Part shown: piece after piece, positions 1-6,759 of the stretch
Layout of the letters: the number at the start of each line of letters is the position of its first letter
How positions within the stretch are numbered: position 1 is the stretch's first letter
NCBI GenBank assembly: GCA_000285855.2
Contig: HE978651.1
Span: forward strand, 3,087,421-3,151,420
Origin: Ruminococcus sp. JC304
GTDB taxonomy: Bacteria; Bacillota; Clostridia; Lachnospirales; Lachnospiraceae
Direction of reading: 5' to 3'
Length of the DNA: 64,000 nucleotides
Program-made: the position numbers and the translations under genes
Notes under the pieces: generated by a model
The model's database searches: none
Told to the model about the DNA's origin: nothing
What the model saw: the letters and a program-made list of their open reading frames with translations, nothing else

Positions 1-7
1 CCTCGTT

Positions 8-18
8 AAATTCCGATT
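8..18 (+). repeat. Candidate attL core, AAATTCCGATT
   Basis: The 11-bp string AAATTCCGATT is repeated exactly at 8900-8910. It lies about 100 bp outside a cluster of integrase arm-like motifs, the same geometry as at the other end. The identity of the core is inferred. Confidence 0.45.
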
Positions 19-114
19 GAGATTTCACCTGTTTTAAGAAATTTAATAACTGTTATATTTTATTATTAAATTCTCCGCGAACCCTTGAAAACACTGGATT
101 TATCGCAGGTGAAC

Positions 115-240
115 TTTCCCTTATTGTTTCCCTTGTGTTATATCGTCCCACCAGTGTTTACGAACTCTGATAAGGGCAAATACAAGGGCACAAGAGGTCC
201 GGTGGACCTCTGCTCTGTGCCGACCGAATCGGCAGCGGAG
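115..240. other. Left-end arm-like motifs and hairpins (1-354 otherwise non-coding)
   Basis: TTTCCCTTA (115-123) and TTTCCCTTG (127-135) are followed by the inverted motifs TAAGGGCAAA (171-180) and CAAGGGCA (183-190). The same set occurs beyond the integrase gene at 8779-8828, which suggests integrase arm-binding sites. Two hairpins follow, AGAGGTCC/GGACCTCT (193-211) and TGCCGA/TCGGCA (218-234). I see no gene in 1-354. Confidence 0.5.
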
Positions 241-354
241 ACCAAAAAAATCTGATAACACATTATAACACAAAATGAAAATGACATGGTGAACTGATTG
301 AAATGCTTCTGATTTTTGTAACTGATGATTGATTAAATGATAAGGAGATAGAAT

Positions 355-594
355 ATGATAAGAACAATATTTGCAGAATACAATTCACAACTCAATAGTA
401 TTGATGTTTATACCAGCGCAGGTTACATGCTTCGCATTGACTGCTGGGAAGCTGAAAAGAATTTAAAAACCACACCCGGATCAGATTATGCATTGACCTC
501 ACTTGCAGTCGATGAGCCACTTGAATATGCGAGATTATATCTTGCTGGAAATTTGCAGATGTGGGTAGATGCAGAAGATTCACTTGAATTGTAA
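355..594 (+). CDS. Small DUF6061-like protein
   Basis: A 79-residue soluble acidic protein with a good ribosome site (AAGGAG, 7 nt before ATG). The pattern of an N-terminal AEYN-type strand, an IDCWEAE segment and a PLEYARLYLAGNL segment resembles DUF6061 proteins, which are common next to mobile elements of Lachnospiraceae; I recognise it from memory only. It is the only left-end gene on the + strand and is followed by a strong hairpin. Function unknown. No catalytic motif, membrane segment or signal peptide is visible. Confidence 0.7.
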   Translation: MIRTIFAEYNSQLNSIDVYTSAGYMLRIDCWEAEKNLKTTPGSDYALTSLAVDEPLEYARLYLAGNLQMWVDAEDSLEL

Positions 595-600
595 GCAGAA

Positions 601-642
601 TAACAGCGTGGATATTCAGTTTTATGAATTCCCACGCTGTTA
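601..642. terminator. Hairpin between convergent genes
   Basis: TAACAGCGTGG (601-611) pairs perfectly with CCACGCTGTTA (632-642), with further pairing inside the loop. It sits between the converging gene at 355-594 and the minus-strand metal module. The U-tracts are weak, so it may act as a bidirectional terminator or simply insulate the two. Confidence 0.5.
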
Positions 643-664
643 CTATTCCTAAAAATTATCTTTT

Positions 665-832
665 TTACAAAATCAAAAGAACCAAACATATAGTGAAAAT
701 TATTATTCCAAGCGCACTAGCAATTGAATATATCTTTTTTGATTCTGAATCATTTTTTTCTTTTACTAAATAATAAATACCAAAACATGAAATAAGAATT
801 CCAATAATCAAACCAATAACCTTAACTGTCAT
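665..832 (-). CDS. 55-residue two-helix membrane protein coupled to the P-type ATPase
   Basis: A short frame of 55 residues whose ATG shares one base with the TAA stop of the ATPase (TAATG), which implies translational coupling. The product has two hydrophobic helices (about residues 4-23 and 36-55) joined by a charged loop rich in Lys, Glu and Ser, and ends right after the second helix. No family is recognised. Its position suggests a small partner of the metal pump, for example a stabilising subunit, but that is inference. Its size is below usual gene-calling cut-offs. Confidence 0.55.
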   Translation of the reverse strand: MTVKVIGLIIGILISCFGIYYLVKEKNDSESKKIYSIASALGIIIFTICLVLLIL

Positions 833-2706
833 TATTTTTTACTCCTCCATTTTAATAAGAATGCTGAATTTATAATCACAAATATTGAACCCGCATTATG
901 CACGAGTGCGCCAACAACAGGATTTAAGCTTCCTAAAATCGCCAATGTAATTGCTACGAAATTCAGAGTCATTGAAAAAGTCATATTCAGTTTGATCGTA
1001 ACCATCATATGCTTGGACAGTGCTACCAGATGTGGCAGTTCTTTCACCTCATCATCCACTAATGCTATGTCAGCAGCGTCTACTGCTATATCGCTTCCAA
1101 CACCACCCATAGCAATTCCTACATCAGCTTTTTTTAATGCCGGAGCATCATTGATGCCATCGCCAATCATGCATACTGGCATTCCGTTTTTTTGATATTT
1201 CTCAATGTATGCAAGCTTATTCTCCGGCATACAGTTTGCTTTTACATCTTCAATATGAAGCAAAGACGCTATCGTATTTGCAGCATTTTCGTGATCTCCA
1301 GTCAAAAGAACGGGGCATATACCAAGTTTTAAAAGCTCATCTATCATGTGTTCACTTTCCTTGCGTACAGTGTCTGATAACGCAAGGAAACCGGCAAAAG
1401 TATTATTTACAGATACATAAATGATGGTACATCCCTGTCTGATATAATCTTTCGTATCTTCCAGAACGGGTATTTCCACATGATGCGCTGTTAATAACTC
1501 CGGATTACCTGCAAGCACCCTTTTTCCCTCTATCTCTGCATACACGCCTCTTCCCGGAATTATCTGAAAATTATCAACTTCTGTAAAATCCGTTTTTTCT
1601 TTTTTAAAACACTGAACAACTGCTTTCCCCAATGGATGCTCCGAAAAACGTTCCGCAGAAGCCACCATTTGATACAGTTCTTTTGTGGTTAATACATCCG
1701 CCACACTTTGTACCGCAATAACTCTGGGTGTACCGTAAGTAAGCGTACCAGTTTTATCAAATGCTATGATCTTTGTGTTTGCCAGCCGTTCCAATGCATC
1801 CCCCTGTCGAACCAAAAAACCATGCTTTGTTGCATTACCTATCGCAGCCATAATTGCAGTCGGTGTAGCAAGCACTAAGGCACAGGGACAAAATACAACA
1901 AGGATTGTCACTGCTCTGATAATTTGTCCGGTAACAAGCCAGGTTATCACAGCCGCACTTAAGGCGATCACCACAATCCAGGTTGCCCACCGGTCTGCAA
2001 TTCCAACAATCTTTGCTTTTCCGGCATCCGCGGACTGAACCAGTTTTATCATACGTTGAATAGAACTGTCTTCTCCAACTCTGATTGCTTCCATTTCAAA
2101 AGTTCCAAACTGATTTACCGTACCGCTGGATACCTCATCACCAACCGCTTTATCGACGGGTAGTGATTCCCCCGTCATTACTGCCTGATTAATAGAGGTC
2201 TGTCCGTATACAATGATTCCGTCTACAGGGATTGTCTCACCAGGAAGCACACGAATTCTGTCACCAATCCTGACTTGTTCCGCCGGTACGATTACTTCTT
2301 TATCCATTTGTAATACTCTGGCTGTCTGTGGAGTCAGATGTACCAGTTTTTCAATACCGGCTCTGGCTTTTGCAACTGTCAGTTCCTCTAACAATGCTCC
2401 TAATTGCATGATAAAAGCCACTTCGCCCGCTGCAAACGTTTCTCCAATACAAATCGAAGCAATAAGTGCAAGTGAAACCAACACGTCTGCTTTTATATCA
2501 AAAGCTGTAACTAATCCTATTATGGCTTCCAAAATAATAGGAAATCCACATAAAATAACAGCAAACCATGCCAGGTCAAACGGAAATGGCTGCACATGAA
2601 GTAAACTACAGATAATGGATACACCAGAGATTACAAGTAAGAGGATATCTTTCCTTATACCACCAATTTCCATCAAATCCTCCAGTTTTTTAATCGCCTT
2701 TTTCAT
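832..2706 (-). CDS. Heavy-metal translocating P1B-type ATPase
   Basis: 624 residues, a metal-exporting P-type ATPase in the cytoplasmic membrane. Visible motifs: TGES in the actuator domain (about 178-181), the transmembrane metal site CPC (273-275), the phosphorylation site DKTGT (Asp317), the nucleotide-site HP (358-359) and hinge motif GDGINDAP (515-522). The N-terminal heavy-metal-associated domain found in CopA/ZntA is absent; the protein starts with a short basic helix and goes straight into the membrane. The last helix carries HNAGS (603-607), which is not the classical CopA signature, so the substrate cannot be assigned from motifs. The upstream CsoR-like sensor has a Cu(I)-type ligand set, making copper one option. 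Start chosen from AAAGGAG 5 nt before the ATG. Confidence 0.93.
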   Translation of the reverse strand: MKKAIKKLEDLMEIGGIRKDILLLVISGVSIICSLLHVQPFPFDLAWFAVILCGFPIILEAIIGLVTAFDIKADVLVSLALIASICIGETFAAGEVAFIMQLGALLEELTVAKARAGIEKLVHLTPQTARVLQMDKEVIVPAEQVRIGDRIRVLPGETIPVDGIIVYGQTSINQAVMTGESLPVDKAVGDEVSSGTVNQFGTFEMEAIRVGEDSSIQRMIKLVQSADAGKAKIVGIADRWATWIVVIALSAAVITWLVTGQIIRAVTILVVFCPCALVLATPTAIMAAIGNATKHGFLVRQGDALERLANTKIIAFDKTGTLTYGTPRVIAVQSVADVLTTKELYQMVASAERFSEHPLGKAVVQCFKKEKTDFTEVDNFQIIPGRGVYAEIEGKRVLAGNPELLTAHHVEIPVLEDTKDYIRQGCTIIYVSVNNTFAGFLALSDTVRKESEHMIDELLKLGICPVLLTGDHENAANTIASLLHIEDVKANCMPENKLAYIEKYQKNGMPVCMIGDGINDAPALKKADVGIAMGGVGSDIAVDAADIALVDDEVKELPHLVALSKHMMVTIKLNMTFSMTLNFVAITLAILGSLNPVVGALVHNAGSIFVIINSAFLLKWRSKK

Positions 2707-2730
2707 TAATGCTCCTTTCTATACCAATGT

Positions 2731-2771
2731 GGGTATAGGTATATTATACATATAGGGGTATGGGTTGTCAA
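2731..2771 (-). promoter_or_regulatory. Consensus promoter of the metal ATPase with CsoR-like operator
   Basis: A perfect TTGACA (2766-2771), 17-nt spacer and TATAAT (2743-2748) read leftward toward the ATPase. The spacer contains ATACCCCTATAT-type sequence (2751-2764) and a related GGGTATAGGTAT lies just past the -10 (2731-2742). C/G-runs flanked by TA steps are typical of CsoR operators, so repression by the neighbouring CsoR-like protein is likely. Confidence 0.75.
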
Positions 2772-2781
2772 CGGTTTTTAC

Positions 2782-2814
2782 AAAAAAATGGATGGACCAT
2801 TTCTGGCTCATCCA
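2782..2814 (-). terminator. Terminator after the CsoR-type gene
   Basis: On the minus strand TGGATG (2809-2814 side) pairs with CATCCA (2789-2794 side), followed by a run of seven T. It separates the sensor gene from the ATPase promoter, so the two are separately transcribed. Confidence 0.6.
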
Positions 2815-2836
2815 CTTTTTTACTTATATCTGACAA

Positions 2837-3112
2837 TTACTTCATATTTGAAAATCGTTCTACCGCCTTTGTAAATTGTTCAATTGTTTTATCCGCATCA
2901 CCATGCTCGATACCATCTCTGACACAATGTTTGATATGTCCCTCTAAAACAACCTTTCCACACCCATGAAGAGCTGATTTAGCAGCATTAATCTGAGAAA
3001 GAATATCTTCACATGGAATATCCTCGTCAACCATGCGATCAATTGCCTGTACCTGACCCATTATCTTTTTTAAACGACGATGTAAATTATCTGCATCCAT
3101 ACATTGCTTCAT
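2837..3112 (-). CDS. CsoR/RcnR-family metal-sensing repressor
   Basis: 91 residues of the all-helical DUF156 fold. The Cu(I) ligand set of CsoR is present with correct spacing: Cys34, His59 and Cys63 (25 and 4 residues apart). The protein would bind operator DNA as apo form and release it on metal binding. An in-frame ATG lies 15 nt upstream (3127), but the GGAGG that must be the ribosome site overlaps the codons after it, so the ATG at 3112 with a 7-nt spacing is preferred. The gene is divergent in regulation but codirectional with the ATPase, with similar operators in front of both. A CstR-like persulfide sensor is an alternative, but the His argues for copper. Confidence 0.88.
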   Translation of the reverse strand: MKQCMDADNLHRRLKKIMGQVQAIDRMVDEDIPCEDILSQINAAKSALHGCGKVVLEGHIKHCVRDGIEHGDADKTIEQFTKAVERFSNMK

Positions 3113-3129
3113 ATTAAATTCCTCCATAC

Positions 3130-3176
3130 TATAAGGGGTATATGTTTATTGTACTATACTGGTTAAATAAAGTCAA
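3130..3176 (-). promoter_or_regulatory. Promoter/operator of the CsoR-type gene
   Basis: TTGACT (3171-3176), 17-nt spacer, TACAAT (3148-3153) in leftward orientation. The sequence CATATACCCCTTATAG (3130-3145 on the complementary strand) overlaps the expected start of transcription and matches the C-run element of the ATPase promoter, suggesting autoregulation. Confidence 0.65.
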
Positions 3177-3205
3177 TTTGACATTTGATTTTAATAGCAA
3201 CTTTA

Positions 3206-4171
3206 CTAATATCCTCGTTCTTCCTGCCAGTCTTTCACATAACATCGGATTCCGATATAGACCACATGCACAAGAAGTAATAGCACAATAAGGTTTATCG
3301 GAATAACAGATTTTATCCATTCACCGAAATAGATCACGATAGCTGTACTCATTATCGCCATCATAATACTGATGATATCCCAGCAATATTTCCGGTAGAT
3401 TTTCCCCACCTGATAACCAATCCCGATTATTAGGAATCCCGTTATGATGAACAAAATTCCCATAACAATAGCTACGATCAGCCAGTACACAATCCCGGAA
3501 ATGATACTATTTGAGATTCCATTGCTTAATTGTCCGAAAGAATCTGCACCTGTCACAAACTCTTGAAGCAGGCTTACAATTCCTTTTCCTATCGTATCGA
3601 AAAAAGTGATACAGTCGTTAAGGAAAACCGGAGAGAGGATAGCAGTAAACAGTGTGGTGGCTATGCTGTACCATGCCAGCAGGAACATAAGACTTTCATA
3701 ACCTGCCGTCATATTTTTATATTTTTTCTCCAACTGGATTTTGCGGTTATCACATTTTTCTTTTGCTTTTTGGTAAGCGGTACGGTCACAGTTATCGCAT
3801 TTCTCATAAGGCACTTTTTTCTCAACAGCTACCTCTACGGTCTTTTGGTGTGTCTGGGCATAGCGTTTTGCCTGTTCCGCTTTTTCGTACTTAAATTTCC
3901 ATGCCACGATTTCTGCGTCGGCTCTTTTCCTGCTGTCTGTCTCGCTGGTTAATTGTTCCTCTGTTTGCCTTAATCTTGTCCGTAATGCTTCGATATTCTC
4001 GGCTCTGTTTTCGCTGTTCAATTTCTCGTTCAAGATCAGCGATCTGCTTAGCTGTCTGTTCAGTTCCAGGATTGTCTGGTCTTTCTGATCCAGTTCGTCC
4101 TGCATCTGTTCCGTCATCAGCAGAAGTTCTTCCACCTGCCCGACGTTTTCTGAGTTTACGCATTCTCTCAT
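3206..4171 (-). CDS. DUF6040-like coiled-coil membrane protein of the mobilization region
   Basis: 321 residues. The first about 150 residues are a charged coiled coil with heptad Leu (LNRQLSRSLILNEKLNSE region) and a CDNCDR-type cysteine pair; the rest has about four membrane helices. I recognise the layout as DUF6040, found downstream of MobA/MobL relaxases in Lachnospiraceae elements. The ATG at 4171 with GAGG upstream is preferred over a TTG one codon earlier. The first 281 nt overlap the end of mobL in a different frame. A role at the membrane during mobilization is inferred from position only. Confidence 0.75.
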   Translation of the reverse strand: MRECVNSENVGQVEELLLMTEQMQDELDQKDQTILELNRQLSRSLILNEKLNSENRAENIEALRTRLRQTEEQLTSETDSRKRADAEIVAWKFKYEKAEQAKRYAQTHQKTVEVAVEKKVPYEKCDNCDRTAYQKAKEKCDNRKIQLEKKYKNMTAGYESLMFLLAWYSIATTLFTAILSPVFLNDCITFFDTIGKGIVSLLQEFVTGADSFGQLSNGISNSIISGIVYWLIVAIVMGILFIITGFLIIGIGYQVGKIYRKYCWDIISIMMAIMSTAIVIYFGEWIKSVIPINLIVLLLLVHVVYIGIRCYVKDWQEERGY

Positions 4172-5612
4172 CAATATCCCTCGCTTTCTCTATCTGCCGT
4201 TTAAGGTCAGCAATTCGCTGTTCTGTTTCAACAATAAGCAGTTCTCGCTGTTCAGCTTCTGCGTTAATTCCTGCCATTGCTGATTCTCGGTTTCCAACTG
4301 TTCGATTCTGGTTTTTTGTTGTTCGATCTGGGAGAGCAGTTCTTCTGTATCTGGCAAAAGATTCAGCAGCCCGGATAATTCGCTGTTTAAGGTCTGCAAA
4401 CTCTGGTTCTGCTCCTGAAAGAACAAAAGCTGTCTGTCCCGTTCCTGCAATTCCTGTACCATCTCTGCCATAAGTTTCTGCTGTTCCTCTATCTGGTTTA
4501 TCATTGACTCCATCATGGGAATGACTTCCCGGCTTTCTTCTAAGGTCATTCAATCGCTCCTTCCATTGTGATAATGCACCAGACACTTTTCCGAAACTGG
4601 TCTGTATCTTTTTCAGCAGTGCATTTTGTCTTTTTATGATCTGGTTTTCCTCTACTTTCCATGAAGCGGACTGTACCTGTCCACTCTGGAATTTCTCGTC
4701 AATCTTTCTTGCATCTGCACCCTCATGGATTGTAGGAATTTTTAATTTTCCCTGTCTTGCATAGGAACGGTGGTCAACCTGTTGTTCCACAGTTAAATGT
4801 GCATTACAGACTTTCGCCCACTCGTTCCGCCACAATTCGCAGTTCTTTGGATTGTTCCACCCGGTAGCATCGGTCAGCACACGTTTCCATTGTTTGCGGT
4901 TCCTTGCACCAACTTTCTGTTTTCCATTTTCGTCCAGTACCGGGATTCGGATTCCATGACGGTCAGGGTTCTTTTTATCCTGCCACCAGTCCGGGTGGGA
5001 TTCATCAACTACAATATTTCCGTCAGTATCCCTGACAAACTCCCAGTCTTTGACTTCTTTGTTTCCCCATGAGTGATCTGGATTAAAAGGTCGCATAGTT
5101 ACAAGTAAATGCACATGTGGGTTTCCGTCTCCTTTATCGTGAATGCTCCAATCCGCACACATACCCTTGTCTACAAAGGTTTTCTGAATATAATCTGTCG
5201 TATATTCAATCTGTTCCTGTCGGCTCCATTCTTTCGGAAGTGAAAACTCAAATGATCTGCCAAGTTGTGCATCTGAACTTTTTTCAATCTTTAAAACTTC
5301 ATTCCACAAACGCTGTTTCTGAAAAGTGAGTTTGAATTTTTCCAGTGCAGTTTCTTTGTTGTCTGCCCTTTTATACCGGACAGATTTCTGGAAGCGTTTG
5401 ATATTTTCGATAGGCACATTCTGCCATTCCTGCGGTGCATTTTCACACATCATCAAACTGGTATAAACAACTTCTTTCTTTGAAGTGTAGTAGCTGATTC
5501 TGCCATTTTCTTCATTTTTCATCACATCACCATTGAGATAGGCAGACGCTGATATGATGGATTTTCCTTTGCTGCGTCCAACAATCTTTACCGTATAATG
5601 AAAGATCGCCAT
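3891..5612 (-). CDS. MobA/MobL-family relaxase (MOBQ)
   Basis: 573 residues. The N-terminal relaxase domain (1 to about 230) starts MAIFHYTVKI and carries the HUH site: His158 and the metal-binding pair His166/His168 in NPHVHLLVT. It nicks oriT and pilots the strand into the recipient. The C-terminal part (about 340-573) is Arg/Gly-rich with a coiled coil (EQRIADLKRQIEKARDIDER) seen in related relaxases. The frame is open back to 5777, but AAAGGGGG stands before the ATG at 5612, which is therefore the start. The candidate oriT lies immediately upstream. The last 660 nt also encode two other proteins in another frame. Confidence 0.9.
   Translation of the reverse strand: MAIFHYTVKIVGRSKGKSIISASAYLNGDVMKNEENGRISYYTSKKEVVYTSLMMCENAPQEWQNVPIENIKRFQKSVRYKRADNKETALEKFKLTFQKQRLWNEVLKIEKSSDAQLGRSFEFSLPKEWSRQEQIEYTTDYIQKTFVDKGMCADWSIHDKGDGNPHVHLLVTMRPFNPDHSWGNKEVKDWEFVRDTDGNIVVDESHPDWWQDKKNPDRHGIRIPVLDENGKQKVGARNRKQWKRVLTDATGWNNPKNCELWRNEWAKVCNAHLTVEQQVDHRSYARQGKLKIPTIHEGADARKIDEKFQSGQVQSASWKVEENQIIKRQNALLKKIQTSFGKVSGALSQWKERLNDLRRKPGSHSHDGVNDKPDRGTAETYGRDGTGIAGTGQTAFVLSGAEPEFADLKQRIIRAAESFARYRRTALPDRTTKNQNRTVGNRESAMAGINAEAEQRELLIVETEQRIADLKRQIEKARDIDERMRKLRKRRAGGRTSADDGTDAGRTGSERPDNPGTEQTAKQIADLEREIEQRKQSREYRSITDKIKANRGTINQRDRQQEKSRRRNRGMEI
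4190..4549 (-). CDS. Coiled-coil protein encoded inside mobL in a second frame
   Basis: 119 residues, wholly inside mobL but read in the +1 frame. AAGGAG stands 7 nt before the ATG. The product is Glu/Gln/Leu-rich with uninterrupted heptads and almost no Gly or Pro, which reads as a genuine coiled coil and not as an accidental frame. It ends 18 nt before the start of the DUF6040-like gene, which uses the same frame. Both the host mobL segment and this protein look like coiled coils. No family is recognised; an oligomerisation or relaxosome role is guesswork. Confidence 0.5.
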   Translation of the reverse strand: MTLEESREVIPMMESMINQIEEQQKLMAEMVQELQERDRQLLFFQEQNQSLQTLNSELSGLLNLLPDTEELLSQIEQQKTRIEQLETENQQWQELTQKLNSENCLLLKQNSELLTLNGR

Positions 5613-5790
5613 GATCCGTTTCCCCCTTTCTGCCGTATCCGGCATTGATTTCCGGCAGGTAACATCTCCCATAAGAGAAAATGGTATTTGCCGGAACGCC
5701 CTCTGCGTAAGAGTGCCTCCTGCGGCATAAGCAGGTCTGGCTGAAAGCCCCGCCGACGGAACGAGCCCGGCAAGCATAAGCGCAGACCGG

Positions 5791-5867
5791 TTGCCACCTG
5801 TGGCAAACTTATACGGACGACCTCTGGTTGTCCATAAGTGCGCCCTTCATGAAAAAGCTATGAAGGG
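5791..5867 (+). other. oriT: Candidate oriT with MOBQ-type nic site
   Basis: TAAGTGCGCCCT (5835-5846) matches the nic-region consensus of RSF1010/MOBQ origins. Just upstream is an imperfect inverted repeat, ACTTATACGGACGACC (5807-5822) and GGTTGTCCATAAGT (5826-5839), as expected for relaxase binding. Downstream is a perfect hairpin CCCTTCAT/ATGAAGGG (5843-5850, 5860-5867), and before it a palindrome TTGCCACCTGTGGCAA (5791-5806). It lies between mobL and the accessory gene. The match is from memory of the consensus. Confidence 0.8.
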
Positions 5868-5892
5868 AATGGAAGCTCCACTCCCTCCGGCA

Positions 5893-6207
5893 TTACACTT
5901 CCTCCGTATTTGTAACTGGCTCTTTCTGCATTGCCTTTGAGAAAAATTTCCCATTTGCTTCCTGCCTTTTTAAGAAGCCGACCAATTTGGGAATATCTTC
6001 TTCCTCAATCGCACAGCCAAGCACTGATTCCACTGCACCGCCGACCTGACAGAGCCTGTGAGTTCGTTTTTTACTTTCCTCAGCTTTCTTTCGCTTTTCC
6101 AGTTCCCGTTTCTGTGCTGCGTACTGTTTCGCTTTCTCAAGGCTTTCCTGTTCTCTCTTTTCCAACTGGAGCATACGCTCCTCATAACTCTTTGTTGATC
6201 TTGCCAT
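5893..6207 (-). CDS. MobC/DUF3847-like relaxosome accessory protein
   Basis: 104 residues. The N-terminal 50 residues form a Glu/Lys/Arg coiled coil; then KKRTHRLCQVGGAVESVLG resembles the KxRTHRL...GAxxES core of DUF3847 and small MobC-type proteins encoded ahead of MOBQ relaxases. It probably helps the relaxase bind or melt oriT, which lies just downstream. A start at 6216 is possible, but AAAGGA would then be only 3 nt away; the ATG at 6207 has better spacing. Confidence 0.7.
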   Translation of the reverse strand: MARSTKSYEERMLQLEKREQESLEKAKQYAAQKRELEKRKKAEESKKRTHRLCQVGGAVESVLGCAIEEEDIPKLVGFLKRQEANGKFFSKAMQKEPVTNTEEV

Positions 6208-6252
6208 AAATATCATCGTCCTTTCTTTTTTCTTCCAAACATAAGTTTCCTG

Positions 6253-6282
6253 TTGTCTGTCAGACGAAGTACATGGTATAAT
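6253..6282 (+). promoter_or_regulatory. Rightward promoter of a short RNA
   Basis: TTGTCT (6253-6258), 18-nt spacer and a consensus TATAAT (6277-6282), pointing right into a stretch with no gene on that strand and a terminator about 65 nt on. Confidence 0.5.
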
Positions 6283-6285
6283 CTG

Positions 6286-6304
6286 CTTGCGTGTAGGTAT
6301 ATCA
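6286..6304 (+). repeat. 19-bp repeat, inverted copy at 7407-7425
   Basis: CTTGCGTGTAGGTATATCA here is the reverse complement, with one mismatch, of the 19 nt at 7407-7425. Each copy lies 50-80 nt upstream of a gene start (relaxosome accessory gene on the left, integrase on the right) in the same orientation relative to that gene. Confidence 0.8.
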
Positions 6305-6355
6305 TGGCTTCGGTCTGATAGAACCTTTGGCGGTTTCTTCGGGAACCGCCTTTTT
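6289..6355 (+). ncRNA. Putative short RNA of the IME
   Basis: A promoter at 6253-6282 and a terminator hairpin GGCGGTT/AACCGCC with TTTTT (6329-6355) delimit a transcript of about 67 nt with no convincing reading frame. Its 5' end falls in the 19-bp repeat, so the RNA would be complementary over about 16 nt to the leader of the integrase gene at 7407-7425. The transcript is also antisense to the leader of the accessory gene and the very end of xis. Existence and targets are inferred. Confidence 0.4.
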
Positions 6356-6584
6356 AAGTGGAACCGTTTCTTGTGACGGCTTTCACATTTCCCTTATCCC
6401 TCAAGTCCCTGCCCTCATTGGCTTCCATGAAGAGTTCCAGCATATCCGTTTTGATCAGGACTTTCCTCCCAACCTTTAATACCGGAAGTTTCTTCCACTC
6501 TACCAGCTTTCTCAGGGTGTTCCTGCCGATTCCCGTATAATCAGCAGCTTCCTCAATAGATAAGGCAATCTTTCTTTGCGTCAT
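6354..6584 (-). CDS. Excisionase-like helix-turn-helix protein
   Basis: 76 residues. The MerR/excisionase-type winged helix occupies residues 8-55 (SIEEAADYTGIGRNTLRKLV, then KVGRKVLIKTDML). It would bend DNA at the element ends and favour excision by the integrase. A strong leftward promoter drives it, with a repressor operator just past the start of transcription. The ribosome site AAGGAGG is at 6591-6598. Confidence 0.85.
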   Translation of the reverse strand: MTQRKIALSIEEAADYTGIGRNTLRKLVEWKKLPVLKVGRKVLIKTDMLELFMEANEGRDLRDKGNVKAVTRNGST

Positions 6585-6600
6585 GTGACCACCTCCTTAT

Positions 6601-6661
6601 AAATTGCATTATGCAATTTCTTTTGTGCTGTCAGTATAGCGTGTTTATATCGCCTTGTCAA
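6601..6661 (-). promoter_or_regulatory. Strong xis promoter with palindromic operator
   Basis: TTGACA (6656-6661), 17-nt spacer and TATACT (6633-6638) read leftward. The perfect palindrome AAATTGCAT-T-ATGCAATTT (6601-6619) lies just downstream of the start point and shares the core TTGCA-N3-TGCAA with 6693-6705. Confidence 0.8.
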
Positions 6662-6692
6662 GCATTACGAAATTATATTATTTGCTATTTAA

Positions 6693-6728
6693 TTGCATAT
6701 TGCAACATCACTTGTTATGTGGTATAGT
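6693..6728 (+). promoter_or_regulatory. Repressor promoter overlapping a second operator
   Basis: The rightward promoter TTGCAA (6700-6705), 17-nt spacer and TATAGT (6723-6728) has its -35 embedded in the operator TTGCA-TAT-TGCAA (6693-6705). The repressor could therefore shut off its own promoter as well as xis. Confidence 0.7.
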
Positions 6729-6759
6729 AATGACATACCGAAAAAGGAGGCACATCAGC

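Noticed and set aside
193-240. Hairpins as a terminator
   Set aside because: No U-tract on either strand after the stems.
5613-5777. Upstream extension of mobL
   Set aside because: The relaxase starts at MAIFHYTV with a strong ribosome site; the extension covers part of the region leading to oriT.
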